Source: Astragalus membranaceus
Lineage: Eukaryota; Streptophyta; Magnoliopsida; Fabales; Fabaceae
Length of the DNA stretch: 64,000 nt
Reading direction: 5' to 3'
Assembly: GCA_039519185.1 (NCBI GenBank)
Contig: CM076847.1
Span: 27,711,251-27,775,250, forward strand
Position numbers and translations under genes: made by a program. Of this stretch, positions 45,326 through 57,119 are shown piece by piece. Every line of letters starts with the position of its first letter. Within the stretch, counting starts at the first letter, position 1. Below the pieces are notes generated by a model. That model was not told where the DNA came from, did no database searches, and saw nothing but the letters and a program-made list of their open reading frames with translations.

Positions 45326-48300
45326 ATGAGACTACTAGAGCAGGAGGAAAAGGTCATTCAGCCTCATGAAGAATCAGTTGAGGTAATCAATTTGGGTACA
45401 GAAGAGGATAAAAGAGAGGTTAAAGTTGGTACTGCCATGGAAGATGGTGAACGTAAAAAGCTGATTCAACTCTTGCGTGACTACGTTGATGTCTTTGCAT
45501 GGTCATACAAGGACATGCCAGGGTTAGATACCGATATTGTCGAGCACAGATTGCCCGTGAAGCCAGAGTGTCCACCAGTCAAGCAAAAATTGAGAAGAAT
45601 GAAGCCCGAGATGTCATTAAAGATCAGAGATGAGGTAAAAAAGCAGTTTGATGCGGGATTTCTGGCAGTGGCTAAGTATCCTCAATGGGTAGCAAATATC
45701 GTCCCTGTCCCGAAAAAGGACGGCAAGGTCAGGATGTGTGTTGATTACAGGGATCTGAACAGAGCTAGTCCCAAGGATGACTTCCCTCTACCTCACATTG
45801 ATATACTGGTAGACAGTACGGCCCAGCATTCTTTATTCTCCTTTATGGATGGGTATTCAGGGTACAATCAGATCAAAATGGCTCCAGAAGATATGGAGAA
45901 AACCACCTTCATAACACTCTGGGGAACATTCTGCTACAAAGTGATGCCTTTTGGGCTCAAGAATGCTGGGGCAACCTATCAGAGGGCGATGGTGACATTG
46001 TTCCACGACATGATGCACAAAGAAATTGAGGTGTATGTAGATGATATGATTGCAAAATCCAGGACTGATAAAGAGCACATTGTTAATCTGCGGAAACTCT
46101 TCGAGCGTCTGCGGAAGTTCAAGCTCAGGCTAAACCCGGCCAAATGTACCTTCGGTGTGAGATCCGGAAAGCTGTTGGGATTTATCGTCAGTCAGAAAGG
46201 GATAGAAGTTGATCCAGATAAAGTCAAAGCAATCCTTGAAATGCCTGCGCCAAAGACTGAAAAGGAGGTCCGGGGTTTCCTCGGGAGACTGAACTACATC
46301 TCAAGGTTCATATCCCAATTGACCGCCACTTGTGAGCCTCTCTTCAAGCTGTTGTGCAAAAACCAAAGATTAGAGTGGAATGATGATTGCCAAAGAGCCT
46401 TTGAAAGAATTAAAGATTATCTTCAGAATCCACCAATCCTGATGCCGCCGGTGTCTGGGAGGCCGCTTATCCTGTATCTAACCGTGTTGGATAATTCAAT
46501 GGGGTGTGTATTGGGGCAGCATGATGAATCTGGAAAGAAAGAGCATGCCATATACTACTTGAGTAAGAAATTCACTGACTGTGAGACGAGGTATTCAATA
46601 CTGGAAAAGACGTGTTGTGCCTTAGCATGGGCTGCTCGTCGTTTAAGGCAGTACATGTTGAGTCATACAACCTGGTTGGTATCTAAAATGGATCCAATCA
46701 AATACATCTTCGAAAAACCAGCGCTCACAGGACGGATTGCTCGTTGGCAGATGTTGTTGTCAGAGTATGATATCTTGTATGTCACGCAGAAAGCAGTCAA
46801 GGGCAGTGCACTTGCCGAGTACTTAGCATGCCAGCCAATTCAAGATTACCAATCAATGCAGTATGATTTTCCTGATGAAGACATCATGGCACTGTTTGAT
46901 GAGGGAAAGTCTCCAGAGGATGAAAGGTGGAGGATGATATTTGATGGGGCATCCAATGTGTGGGGACACGGAGCTGGGGCTGTGTTAATATCCCCAAATA
47001 ACCGTTTTGTTCCAGTCACGGCCAGATTGAGCTTCTATGTTACTAACAACATCGCAGAATATGAAGCATGCATCTTGGGTATCCAAGCAGCCTTAGAATG
47101 GAAAGTTAAAAGGCTCGATGTGTATGGGGATTCAGCCCTGGTTATTCATCAAGTAAGAGGCGATTGGGAGACCAGAGATCCCAAATTAATCCCATATTGT
47201 GATTATGTGCGAGAATTGATAGAGTCTTTCGACGAAATTACTTTCCAGCACATCCCTCGAGATGAAAATCAGTTGGCCGATGCTTTGGCAACTCTGTCAT
47301 CAATGTTCAATGTCAGCTGCGACAAAAACCTAACTCATATCAGAATCCAACATCGGGATCTCCCAGCGCATCATTACTGTACAGCCATAGATGAAGAGCC
47401 GGATGACAAGCCTTGGTATCATGACATCAAGCAGTACATTATCAGTAGAGAATACCCTCCTGGGGCATCTGAGAATGACAAGAGAACCCTTCGACGATTG
47501 TCAAGGAATTTCTTCCTCAGTGGTGAGGTTCTATACAAAAGGAATTATGACTCAGTCCTCTTGAGGTGTGTTGCCAAAGAAGAAGCTGAAAGAATCATGA
47601 GGGAGGTGCATGAGGGCTCATTCGGAACTCATTCTAGTGCACACACTATGGCTAGACAGATTTTAAGGGCAGGCTATTACTGGTTGCAGATGGAAGGTGA
47701 CTGCTACAGCTTTACCCGAAAGTGCCACAAATGCCAAATTTATGCTGATCATATACATGTGCCGCCTGCTAGATTAAATGTTCTGACTGCGTCCTGGCCG
47801 TTTTCAATGTGGGGAATGGATGTCATTGGTCCTATTGAACCCAAAGCATCAAATGGACATCGCTTTATATTGGTTGCCATTGACTATTTCACGAAGTGGG
47901 TTGAAGCTGCCTCATATTCCAGTGTGACCAGTTCAGTGGTTGCCAAATTTGTGAAGAAAGATTTGATCTGCCGTTATGGCCTTCCTGATAAGATCATCAC
48001 TGATAACGGCAGTAACCTAAATAGCAAAATGATGAAAGATCTGTGCGCAGAGTTCAAAATCCAGCATCATAATTCTTCTCCCTATCGACCCAAGATGAAT
48101 GGGGCAGTCGAAGCAGCTAACAAGAACATCAAGAGGATAGTTCAGAAAATGGTGGTCACATACAAGGATTGGCATGAAATGCTTCCCTTTGCTCTACATG
48201 GCTACCGTACTTCAGTGCGTACCTCAACTGGGGCAACTCCTTTTTCTCTGGTGTACGGGACAGAAGCAGTCCTCCCTATCGAGGTTGAGATACCTTCTCT

Positions 48301-48661
48301 GCGAGTAATCATGGAAGCTAAGCTGGAAGAAGCAGAATGGGTACGGGCACGTCTGGATCAGTTAAATCTCATTGAGGAAAAGAGAATCGCAGCCTTGTGT
48401 CATGGGCAGCTATACCAGCAAAGGATGAGAACAGCTTTCGACAAGAAAGTCCGACGCCGTGAGTTCAATGAGGGAGACCTAGTGCTTAAGAAGATCTTGC
48501 CTATCCAGACTGATCCTCGAGGGAAATGGACACCCACTTATGATGGCCCCTATGTAGTCAAGAAAGCCTTTTCCGGAGGAGCGCTGATACTCACGAATAT
48601 GGATGGAGAAGATTTAAAGAACCCAGCCAATTCCGATCAAGTGAAGAAGTATTATGCCTAA
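45326..48661 (+). CDS. Ogre Pol: reverse transcriptase, two RNase H domains, integrase
   Basis: The 1111-residue segment starts at the first ATG after the intron, but the true product is probably the spliced Gag-Pro-Pol fusion entering at 45208. Residue numbers are from 45326. Reverse transcriptase has FPLPHIDILVDST, MPFGLKNAGATYQRAM and the catalytic YVDD at 237-240. A first RNase H follows (SILEKTCCALAWAARRLRQY). A second, plant/archaeal-type RNase H lies at about 535-665 (MIFDGASNVWGHGAGAVLIS, AEYEACILGIQAAL, DENQLADALATL), diagnostic of the Tat/Ogre group. The integrase has an N-terminal zinc-binding region at about 770-815, catalytic D832, D893 and E929 (D,D35E), and a C-terminal domain ending at the TAA. 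All catalytic residues are present and the frame is unbroken. Confidence 0.96.
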   Translation: MRLLEQEEKVIQPHEESVEVINLGTEEDKREVKVGTAMEDGERKKLIQLLRDYVDVFAWSYKDMPGLDTDIVEHRLPVKPECPPVKQKLRRMKPEMSLKIRDEVKKQFDAGFLAVAKYPQWVANIVPVPKKDGKVRMCVDYRDLNRASPKDDFPLPHIDILVDSTAQHSLFSFMDGYSGYNQIKMAPEDMEKTTFITLWGTFCYKVMPFGLKNAGATYQRAMVTLFHDMMHKEIEVYVDDMIAKSRTDKEHIVNLRKLFERLRKFKLRLNPAKCTFGVRSGKLLGFIVSQKGIEVDPDKVKAILEMPAPKTEKEVRGFLGRLNYISRFISQLTATCEPLFKLLCKNQRLEWNDDCQRAFERIKDYLQNPPILMPPVSGRPLILYLTVLDNSMGCVLGQHDESGKKEHAIYYLSKKFTDCETRYSILEKTCCALAWAARRLRQYMLSHTTWLVSKMDPIKYIFEKPALTGRIARWQMLLSEYDILYVTQKAVKGSALAEYLACQPIQDYQSMQYDFPDEDIMALFDEGKSPEDERWRMIFDGASNVWGHGAGAVLISPNNRFVPVTARLSFYVTNNIAEYEACILGIQAALEWKVKRLDVYGDSALVIHQVRGDWETRDPKLIPYCDYVRELIESFDEITFQHIPRDENQLADALATLSSMFNVSCDKNLTHIRIQHRDLPAHHYCTAIDEEPDDKPWYHDIKQYIISREYPPGASENDKRTLRRLSRNFFLSGEVLYKRNYDSVLLRCVAKEEAERIMREVHEGSFGTHSSAHTMARQILRAGYYWLQMEGDCYSFTRKCHKCQIYADHIHVPPARLNVLTASWPFSMWGMDVIGPIEPKASNGHRFILVAIDYFTKWVEAASYSSVTSSVVAKFVKKDLICRYGLPDKIITDNGSNLNSKMMKDLCAEFKIQHHNSSPYRPKMNGAVEAANKNIKRIVQKMVVTYKDWHEMLPFALHGYRTSVRTSTGATPFSLVYGTEAVLPIEVEIPSLRVIMEAKLEEAEWVRARLDQLNLIEEKRIAALCHGQLYQQRMRTAFDKKVRRREFNEGDLVLKKILPIQTDPRGKWTPTYDGPYVVKKAFSGGALILTNMDGEDLKNPANSDQVKKYYA

Positions 48662-48709
48662 AAGAAATAGATGAAAAAGAGAAAGACAAGCCAAGTAAGA
48701 ATTAGCTCG

Positions 48710-48789
48710 CTAGGTTGAAAACCCGCAAAGGGCGGCCTAGGCAAAATCAGAGCGACCCGGTGGATTGAAAACCCGCAAAGGGCGATCCA
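48710..48789 (+). other. Array D: two stem-loops with the same 19-base loop
   Basis: Loop tgaaaacccgcaaagggcg is identical in both units (48716-48734 and 48766-48784). The stems differ: CTAGGT/GCCTAG in the first (one G-U pair) and TGGAT/ATCCA in the second. A CCC/GGG pairing lies within the loop. It begins 49 bases after the pol stop. Confidence 0.7.
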
Positions 48790-49955
48790 GGCAAAAATTA
48801 GGGTCAGAAAGCTTGGGCACAGAAAGTGAAGAAAGGCATACAACTCCCCTGAAGACTTGGATGAAAGGGTGATCAAAGTCGAAGACATAAATGTTGGCAC
48901 TGTTCCACAGAGACGGACAGTCAGAAATTAGCTTCTCTCTATTTTCGTGTCTTTTTGTAGTTTAAATCTTCAAAATGTATTGAATAGTCGGCGTAACTTC
49001 TTGTGCGACCGATTTCCATATCAATAAAATTCAGTCTTTCTCATAGTTGTTTGTTTTTATATTTTTCTGCTTTTTCTGCTCAAATAAGTGTTTTATGATG
49101 ATGGTAACACTGACCTGTAAAACATGTGCATAAATCGTAGAGCATTACAATCATTGCGAAAATAAAAAAGAGAGTCATGAGGAGGAAGTAACCGCTCAGA
49201 GAAAATTAAGTTCACAAAAGAATAACTGCACTCATAGACCATTTCAGATGGCAAAACGCAAAACAATTGGCACTCGGCTCATGCACCACCATAGTTCTAA
49301 TCAGTCCCTCAGTCTCCACACAGGGTGGTCGGACCAGTAAAAGAAAGTAAGCCAAAAAAAAAGCAAGAGAGCAAAACAAAAACAAACGATCAGAAAAAAG
49401 AAAGCTGGTCGCACAAAATAAAAAAAAACAACAACAAAAATAAGAAAAACAAATAGTCAGAAAAAAGAAAGCTGACAAAAGAAAAGAAAATCAAGAAATA
49501 GCACTCTACCACATTCATCATCACCAAAATCATAACATTGCATGCACTTGCATAACATGCCCTTGCATGATAGGCCTGTGCATAACATGAATCCACACTT
49601 CATGCACCATACCTTGCATCAGCTGACGTATGCAGGTACCTCAATCAACCAATCAACAGGATTAGTGAATCCCTTCAGGACCCAGTGTCCCTTCAGGCCA
49701 GGTGCCAATCAATCAACAGGATTAGTGAATCCCTTCAGACTTCTCCCTGTATTCGAGCTACAGGTAAGTCCTTCAGACCTCGTTAGGTCCAGACGAAAAG
49801 GATAGTTGTGTCAGCCTAAGACATGGCGCAGTCCTAGGGAAATATCGAGATCGCGACTTGATAAAGTACCCTCCCCGGTCGCTCGCAAGACCACCTCATG
49901 CCCGAGGGCAAGCTCGGATCGTTCGCGATTCGTTAAAAGGCTTTAGGCAGCCTCC

Positions 49956-50250
49956 GGTGTCGGCTTACTGAGGGCCGATACCTTCTTTACTGTTTTCTTT
50001 ATTGCTTTCTTTACTGCTTGCTTTTGCTGGCTTGCTGAGGGCTGGCACCAATTTATTGTTTTTTGTTATGTCGGCTTACTGAGGGTCGACAATTCATTTC
50101 TTGCTTTGGCTAGCTTACCGAGGGCTGGCGCCAATTTATTTCTTGTTTTGTTGGCTAACTGAGGGTCGACAATTTATTTTTTTTGTTTTGTCGGCTTACT
50201 GAGGGTCGACAATTCATTTTTTGCTTCTGTTGGCTTATTGAGGGTCGGCA
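49956..50250 (+). other. Array C: seven stem-loops with constant TTACTGAGG loop
   Basis: Units spaced about 35-70 bases keep the loop ttactgagg (variants ttgctgagg, ttaccgagg, taactgagg, ttattgagg). Stems vary: GGTGTCGG/CCGATACC (49956-49982), TGCTGGC/GCTGGCA (50025-50047), TGTCGG/TCGACA (50069-50091), TTGGC with GCCAA (50106-50134), TTGTTGGC/GTCGACAA (50148-50172), TTGTCGGC/GTCGACAA (50188-50212) and TGTTGGC/GTCGGCA (50228-50250). Many pairs are G-U, which argues for RNA rather than DNA pairing. Confidence 0.7.
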
Positions 50251-50402
50251 CCCATCTATGAAAAAATATATAATAGAGAAAGAAAAGGGGAAAATTCGGG
50301 TTTTCCTAAGTAGACAAAACTGGTATAATTTCTGAATTCTTTATTTCTATTTTGCCTCGGAATATGCTTCGGCCAATTCATATTCCTTGTCAAAATCCAA
50401 AT

Positions 50403-50415
50403 AAAGAGGGGCAGC
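50403..50415 (+). other. Polypurine tract of the young Ogre
   Basis: AAAGAGGGGCAGC directly precedes the 3' LTR and would prime plus-strand DNA synthesis. Confidence 0.85.
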
Positions 50416-53400
50416 TGTCATACCCCAATTTTGTCCGGCTTAGGTCAAAACCCTAATTTTCCGCAAAAATAATAATTTAGAAGTGTGCCATTATTTTGAG
50501 AGGCGAGAAGAGATATGGGCATGCATTTTTAAGTCTCAAAAGTCATTCCAAAGTTCCCAAAATTATTTTAAAGTAGGAGTGCACTTCTGGGTAAATCAGG
50601 GTTTTGAGGTCCAAAGGGTATTTTGGTCATTTCACAATAAAAGGGATAATTCCTCAAGAAAATCATCATGCATTGCATTTTAAGCCCTAGAAGTCATTCC
50701 AAGGTCTTTAAAATTATTTTTAGGATTGGAATGCGCTTTCTAGGTAGATTAGGGTTTCAGGGTTGAAAAGGGCATTTTGGTCATTTTCCATAAAAGATGA
50801 TTTTCTTGCCAAAAATGTATATTTACAAAAATTACATTTTTTATTTCATCAAGGATAATTTTTGTACATTTTGTAGAAACAACCCTAATCAAAAATAATT
50901 ATAATCGCATTTTTCTCATTTTTAGTGCATAAATAAATAGAAAAGGCCATTAAATATTCCTCTATTATTATGTGACAATTTAATTGTCATAGATAGCTAG
51001 AGTGAATATTTGATGTGCCCAAAAAATGTGACATGATTTTAATAGTTGCATTGCATTTAGTTCCCATGCCCAAAAACTTGAAATGCAAACTCAAGTGAGG
51101 AAGTGTCTTCAAATAAGACAAAATGACCAAAAAATATTTTTTGTTCCCTCATTCCCCTTCAAGAATCACGCCACTCACACCCTCTCTCTCAAAAAAAAAA
51201 AAAATCTTCTACACACTTCTTAAAGATTTGATTTGATCTTATTTTTTAGCCTTACCCTCTTTGGTAAAATCATCCATCCACTTACACTAACCCCACCTTC
51301 AAAAAAGCCAAATTTCCCTCTTTGGGAACAATTTATTCCAACAACACCCCTAACCCTACTTCTCCTAAATATCTCTTCCATAATTAGAATTTTCCATTTT
51401 ATTTTCTCTTTTCTTTTATCCAATAATTTCGATTTCTCTTTCTCTCATTTTCACTCACATTTGTGTTTCTTTAATACCCCTAATCCTTGTGAGAGTCAAT
51501 CCCAATCATTGATCAAAAATAAAGCTCAAATCCTAGAGCACCTAGAAATAAAAGGACACAAATACCCCTAACCCTAGAAAAAATCTATAAAAACCTTTCA
51601 TTCCTTCACAAGAGGGGGGCTGGAATTCTCATTTGATCTCACTCTCAAAAATCACACAATTCTCCTCTCCTCTCCTCCTCCAAGAAACCGTAGCCTCTCC
51701 ACCCCTAGACCACCTCCATTTTTCAATTTCCCTTAACCAATTCATCATCAAACTACCTCCAATCCATCAAGCACCTAATCCTTCTCCTCCTCTCCTCCAA
51801 GAAACCGTAGCTTCCCCTCATTTCCCTTTCATCTACTTCTTCAATTTTTCTTCCAATTTTAGAGATAAGGTAAAAACCCCAATATCCTAGCATCATCTTC
51901 AAACATTTTGCATCAAAACTCATCTTATCATCTTCATCTCATATTCTCTTCCTTATTTTTGTGCACTCATCATTTTCACTTTTTAAAAATGTAGATTGTT
52001 GTTGTTAGGGTGAGAAATGGCTTCTCACCTTTGAATAATGTAGCTTGTTGATTAATTTGTGTTGATCTTTGTTTTTTGAGTGAAATAAACATGTGATTTT
52101 CATTCTCTTATGTTTCGCATATTGTTGTTTTAAAATTATCTTGTGGTTTCTTTTCACTTGAGTATGTTTATTAGCGTTTAAAGTTTTGTGTTAAAAGTGA
52201 TTTGTAGTCCTTGTGATGTTGATGATCTTACAATTTGATTCTCCCTTGTGTTTAGAACACTATGATTTAAGGGAGAAGATTGTAAGATAGGATTCAACTT
52301 TGTTCATGAATTTTTCATGTTTAATATTTTTTTTTTTTTTATTTTAGTTATTATTTGTTGATGATCTAGCCATATGAGTCTCCACTAGTGCCTAGTGCAC
52401 TTTGATTTAAGTGGAGGAGATGGTTAGAAGGGATTCTACTTTATTTAGATGCTCTCTAATTTTCATATGATAATTTGCTAAACTAGCTTACTTGTTCATG
52501 TATCTTTACCCTAATCTAGTCCATTAGTTCACATGTTCCTTTAATTGGTTTTGGTTAGTTGTTGATGATTTAGCTATGTGAGTCTCCACTAGTGCCTAGT
52601 GCACTTTGATTTAAGTGGAGAGGATAGCTAGAGAAGATTCAACTTTCTCTTTTCGGTTTATGTGTTCTACTTTACTCATTGCTAGATGTTGATGATGGGG
52701 TAAGTGGATTTTCACTTGTGCCCATGGCACTTCAATCTAAGTGAAAAGATTACTCTATATGATTCAATTTTGTTTAATGCTTAAAGTGTAGGGTTATGCC
52801 TTATGTTCCTCTTGTATGCTAACTTGTAAGGTTTTAGTATGAAATCGAAAATGAATTAATGCTTAAGATGCTTCGGCCAAGAGATAAAAAAATAATAATA
52901 GGGTTCATGTGTTGCTTGAATATTTGATGACTTGTAAGAATAACTTGATTTGGGGCTAGTTTGTTCTTTGGGTTTGAGGGCGAAATTTAGGGTTCCATGT
53001 TTTTTTTATTTTATTTTATTTATTCTTTTAATTGTTATGTTGAATAAAGGCATGTATTAATTTGATGTTTGTATAGTAATCTCATGTGTAGAATAGGGTT
53101 GCATCTTGTGATGTTTTTATGTGCTAGCTTGTGAATTCTAGTATGAAATTGATTTGATTTTTGCATGAGGAACATTCGGCCAAGGGCCATATTTTGTGCA
53201 TATGTTGTGTTTGAAATTTTACCCCTTTGATCTATTTTGAGTAAAATAAAATTAGGTCATTGTTGTTCTTAGCTTTTTACCCTTTTGCATTTCGTTAAAA
53301 CTTTCTTTTCTCTTTCATATAACTATTTTCTAAAACATAAGTTATTAGTGATAATCACCCATAACCTTGGTTAGTTTGATTATCATGAACGCTTTCAATT

Positions 53401-54353
53401 TTCAAAAACATCCTTTTAAACATAAGTTATTAGTGATAATCACTCATAACCTTGGTTAGTTTGATTATCATGAACACTTCGTTTCAAAACAATTGAAAAC
53501 CTTTTTCGCAATCATAAAGCAAATCTTTTCATAAAACAAACAAAAATTATTTTCAAACCCATTGTTACTAATGGCTAATCAGAACTTTGGTTCGTCTAGT
53601 CATTGGTATCAATGGCTTTTCACAAAAAGAACAACAAAGTGGTGATCATCCATAACTTTGGTTAGTTTGATCATTTGCGTCAATTAACTTTTTTTCGAAA
53701 ACCATTTTCAAAAGGTCAAATAAAAATGAGTCTTTACTAATGGTCAATCAGAACCTTGGTTCGTCTGACCAATGGTATTGACTCTCATTTTCAAGAGTAC
53801 TTAGCCGTGATTACCCATAACTTTGGTTAGTTTAATCATTCGTTAAGTGTTCGTCCTATTTCGAAAATTCACTAAAAAAAAGGATAAAAAACAAAAACCC
53901 TTTTCATAACAAAGAAGAACTACGTAGCTTTGAGTTCTCCATCGCACCAGGAGATACGTAGGAGCGGGTCATGTCCCGTCAAGCACTTTTTTTCCAAAAA
54001 ACTTTCTTTCCCTTCTCTATAATAAACAAAATTTTCATTAAGTCCTTTTTCAATGCATTTTCTAATAAAGAAATGAATAGGCAAATTAGGTATGTTTTCC
54101 AAATCAAACGTTGAAATCACACCTTTTAGTTAGAGGTTCCCTTTTGGTAGAAAGGACATGTGAGGTGCTAATACCTTCCTCATTTGTAATCGACCCCCGA
54201 ACCTATGTCTCTAGTTTTCAAAGACCACCCGCCTTTTTGTAAAAGACTTTTTTTCTAACGTTTTGGTCTAAAAACTAAAATATTGGTGGCGGCTTCACAA
54301 TTTTCTACGTTGTACATTGAAGAACCCTAAACGGGATTTTTCGGGGTGCAACA
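50416..54353 (+). repeat. 3' LTR of the young Ogre element
   Basis: 3938 bp, essentially identical to 34052-37990, including TATA box (51586), array A (52225-52755) and array B (53349-53838). It is followed by the duplication ggtag. Confidence 0.97.
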
Positions 54354-54358
54354 GGTAG

Positions 54359-57119
54359 CTAAGCCTTCACTCGCGATCACCTGCACGTTACCGCATAGGG
54401 GTAACATTCAAACAGAAGGGGTGAGATATCTTCACTATAATAGTGTAAATGATAGGAATTATGCTAGAATATGACAACTATATCTACCACTCCATTACAC
54501 ACATCGAATTATAAACACAAGTCAAATTGTAAACACCACAATCAGTCACCAAATGTCGTGATAATGCATGAATGCAACCCACACCGACGGGCATATGCAT
54601 GTGGTACCAAATCACCGAAAGTTTTGCCTGTAAATAGAGGCGTCACCAAAATTGAGAGCTTTCACACCCGGCTCACATATTAGAAAAATTGAGCTTTCAC
54701 ACTCGGCTCACTAGTTTTAGAAAAAATTGAGCTTTCACACCCAGCTCCAAGACCAAAGGCCTTCACCGAAATAAATGCGTATGCTGTATGCGACACCATG
54801 AAGGCACACAGACAATCATCAAAAAGTAGTCACAATGTGACACACCAAAATCAATCACCGAATATCACCAAAATTGGGCTTTCACACCTAGCCCAACGAC
54901 ACCGAAACATCACAATACCCGAAACAATGGGACACCAAGATTTGGAGCCTTCACACCTAGCTCAAACAGCACCAAGACACCAAGATGACAACAATTTTTC
55001 AAAATATTTGGGACGACGACAATTTTCCAAAATATTTGAGACGCGACAATTTTTCTTTCAAGAACAACAACATTTAACGGTTAAGCCAACGGCAAACAAT
55101 TTCCAGGAAAATAGATGACTTTGCCTCAAATTAGAATATTCAGCTAGGCCTCTGAATAAGCTTTCCAAAACATTTTGAAACGTCTCAATCGGACTCCCGG
55201 ATCAAAAGATATTGCAAAAACAAAATCAGTAACAGTGACAGTGAAACAGTGACAGCAAAACCAAACAGTGCAGGAAATGGCTCCCTTGCCGCCCAGACAG
55301 CCCAGAACACAACAGAAAATGCAACATGGCATAGGAATTGGTGCCTTGGCGCCCAGGCACCTGCAGCACAAAACGCAACACAGAATAGGAACACGCACCA
55401 GACACGGGAACAGAGCCCATGGCTCCCATGGCGCCCCTGCGCCAAGACACAGCAACGCACACATGCACACAGGCACACGGCGCCCACACACAAGGCGCCA
55501 GAAACAGCAACAACAACAATCCTGGAAATGGCGCCCAGCACCAGGGCCCCAAAAACAGCATCACACCAAATTCATCAAAACACCACATATGCAATCATAT
55601 CACCAATTTAGTTCATCAATTCTTAACCACCAATGTCAATTATCATGAATTGTCAATCACAATACCATACAACAATTAATCTAACACTTAGCATGCAATT
55701 CGTGATAACAACAATGAACACCAATTTTTAGAGTTACAACAACCACCAACAAGCCAATATTTCAATCAACATAGTTATGATTCAACTATCATCAAACCAA
55801 ACATCAAAATCAAGCAAGAGGTATCATAGGACCTATTCCCACATAACCCCATCATAAAACCCCATTATAAGGAAGAACCCCACCCTTACCTGATATCAAA
55901 GTATATTCCAACAACGAATCGACGAAGAGAAGTCACGAGCTCCTGAACATGATATAATTCCAACAGGACTGTGTGTGACTCGAATGCATACCCTTATGTA
56001 ACAACAACAACAAAGATGGTCCAAAAATCATATACTAAAAATACTAAATTATATAAAACATATATTATATATATACACCATCTTCAACAAAATACATTTT
56101 TTTCTTCAGTATAATATAATATATTTTTTTTTCCAAGAATACGGATACAGATAGCCATTCCATGCCATTCAAAATATTGTAAAAATATATGCCATAACAA
56201 TAACATATTAATTATTGAAGAGCATGATTGTAATTATAATAACGATAAAGCAATGATATTATAGCATGCTCACCAAACTAAAACGTAAGCTTACATCTTT
56301 GACGCTATTGCTCCAAATTGATACTGGGTGAGCATGTTCTGAGGCGTAAACAAGAGAGCGTGGAAAGAGGTGTGGTTGCGGAAGCCCAATCTAGTTCGGA
56401 GCACAGATTGAAAGGGTTCATGGAGACGCTTGCGATGGAGAGAAGGGAACTCCCGGTGGTGTTTCGGTATAGCCAAAAATGGCGGATTAAAAACGCGACC
56501 ACAATCGAAGAAACCGAGGCCATATTCGAAATCAGTGGTGGATTTCGAGTTGGACTGTGAAGTTTGTGACTTGGCCATGGCTTGGGTGTGGAGAACGAAA
56601 AGGATGAAGAAAGCCATAGGGGTTTTGCTGTTTCTGCGTAAAACAGCGCTTCTATGCTGAGGAAGGAGAAGAAAGAGCACTGGGTCGGGTCTGGGTCAAA
56701 ATTTGTGGCCTGCGTGTTTTAATTGGGCTAGGCGCTGGGCTGCACTGCTGGAAGGGTTTTAAGTTGCAGGGGTGCGCAAGTAGCGAACAGAAGGGGTTGT
56801 ATACGAGTAGTAAGACCCAAAATCAACTTTAAATCATTTTTAAAAGCTCAATTTAACTACAACTATTATTTTAGTACACTAATAGTCCAGAATAATTTTT
56901 AGAATACATAACTACTAAAATACTAGTATTTATAAAAATGAAATAATTATATAATAAAAACTATAAAATATCGGTAGCATATAAAAAAATACATTAAATA
57001 GGATTTCAACCAATTTTAATAACTCAAATACAAAATAATTTAATCTTATCAATTCAAGATAAATCATAAAACAAGCACATACTACACTAATCACAACGCA
57101 CGAAAATCGGGGTGTTACA
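54359..57119 (-). repeat. Chromovirus-like LTR, continuation after the Ogre insertion
   Basis: Continues the LTR begun at 33749. It has the TTCACACC stem-loop units at 54650-54965 and a GGCGCC-rich segment at 55340-55560 that creates overlapping alanine/cysteine-rich frames on both strands. A run of AT-rich sequence lies at 56030-56280. A minus-strand frame at 56291-56680 has no recognisable domain. It ends TTACA at 57119. Confidence 0.8.

Larger units (their letters stand above)
48662..50402 (+). other. Long 3' untranslated region of the young Ogre
   Basis: No gene. It contains array D (48710-48789), an A-rich region at 49330-49500, direct copies of aatcaacaggattagtgaat at 49654 and 49712 (each a small GGATT/AATCC hairpin), and array C (49956-50250). 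Confidence 0.8.
34052..54353 (+). mobile_element. Complete, young Ogre-type Ty3-gypsy retrotransposon
   Basis: A 20.3-kb element is flanked by the 5-bp duplication ggtag (34047-34051 and 54354-54358). It has two LTRs of 3.94 kb that by eye differ by about three substitutions and three homopolymer length changes. Order: LTR, primer site, ORF1, gag-protease-G-patch, intron, RT-RNase H-second RNase H-integrase, long 3' region, purine tract, LTR. ORF1 upstream of gag, a spliced intron between pro and RT, a second RNase H and giant size are the defining marks of the Ogre lineage within Tat. All frames are open, so the copy is probably competent or was until very recently. Confidence 0.96.

Noticed and set aside
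49940..50260. Regularly spaced repeats resembling a CRISPR array
   Set aside because: The context is a plant retrotransposon, the repeats are short and imperfect, spacers are themselves repetitive, and there are no cas genes. Stem-loop units explain it better.
55144..55611. Several overlapping cysteine/alanine-rich frames on both strands
   Set aside because: They arise from a GGCGCC-rich, GC-biased part of an LTR.
56291..56680. 129-residue minus-strand open frame in the chromovirus-like LTR
   Set aside because: No recognisable domain, and overlapping frames are open on the other strand. It lies in LTR non-coding sequence.
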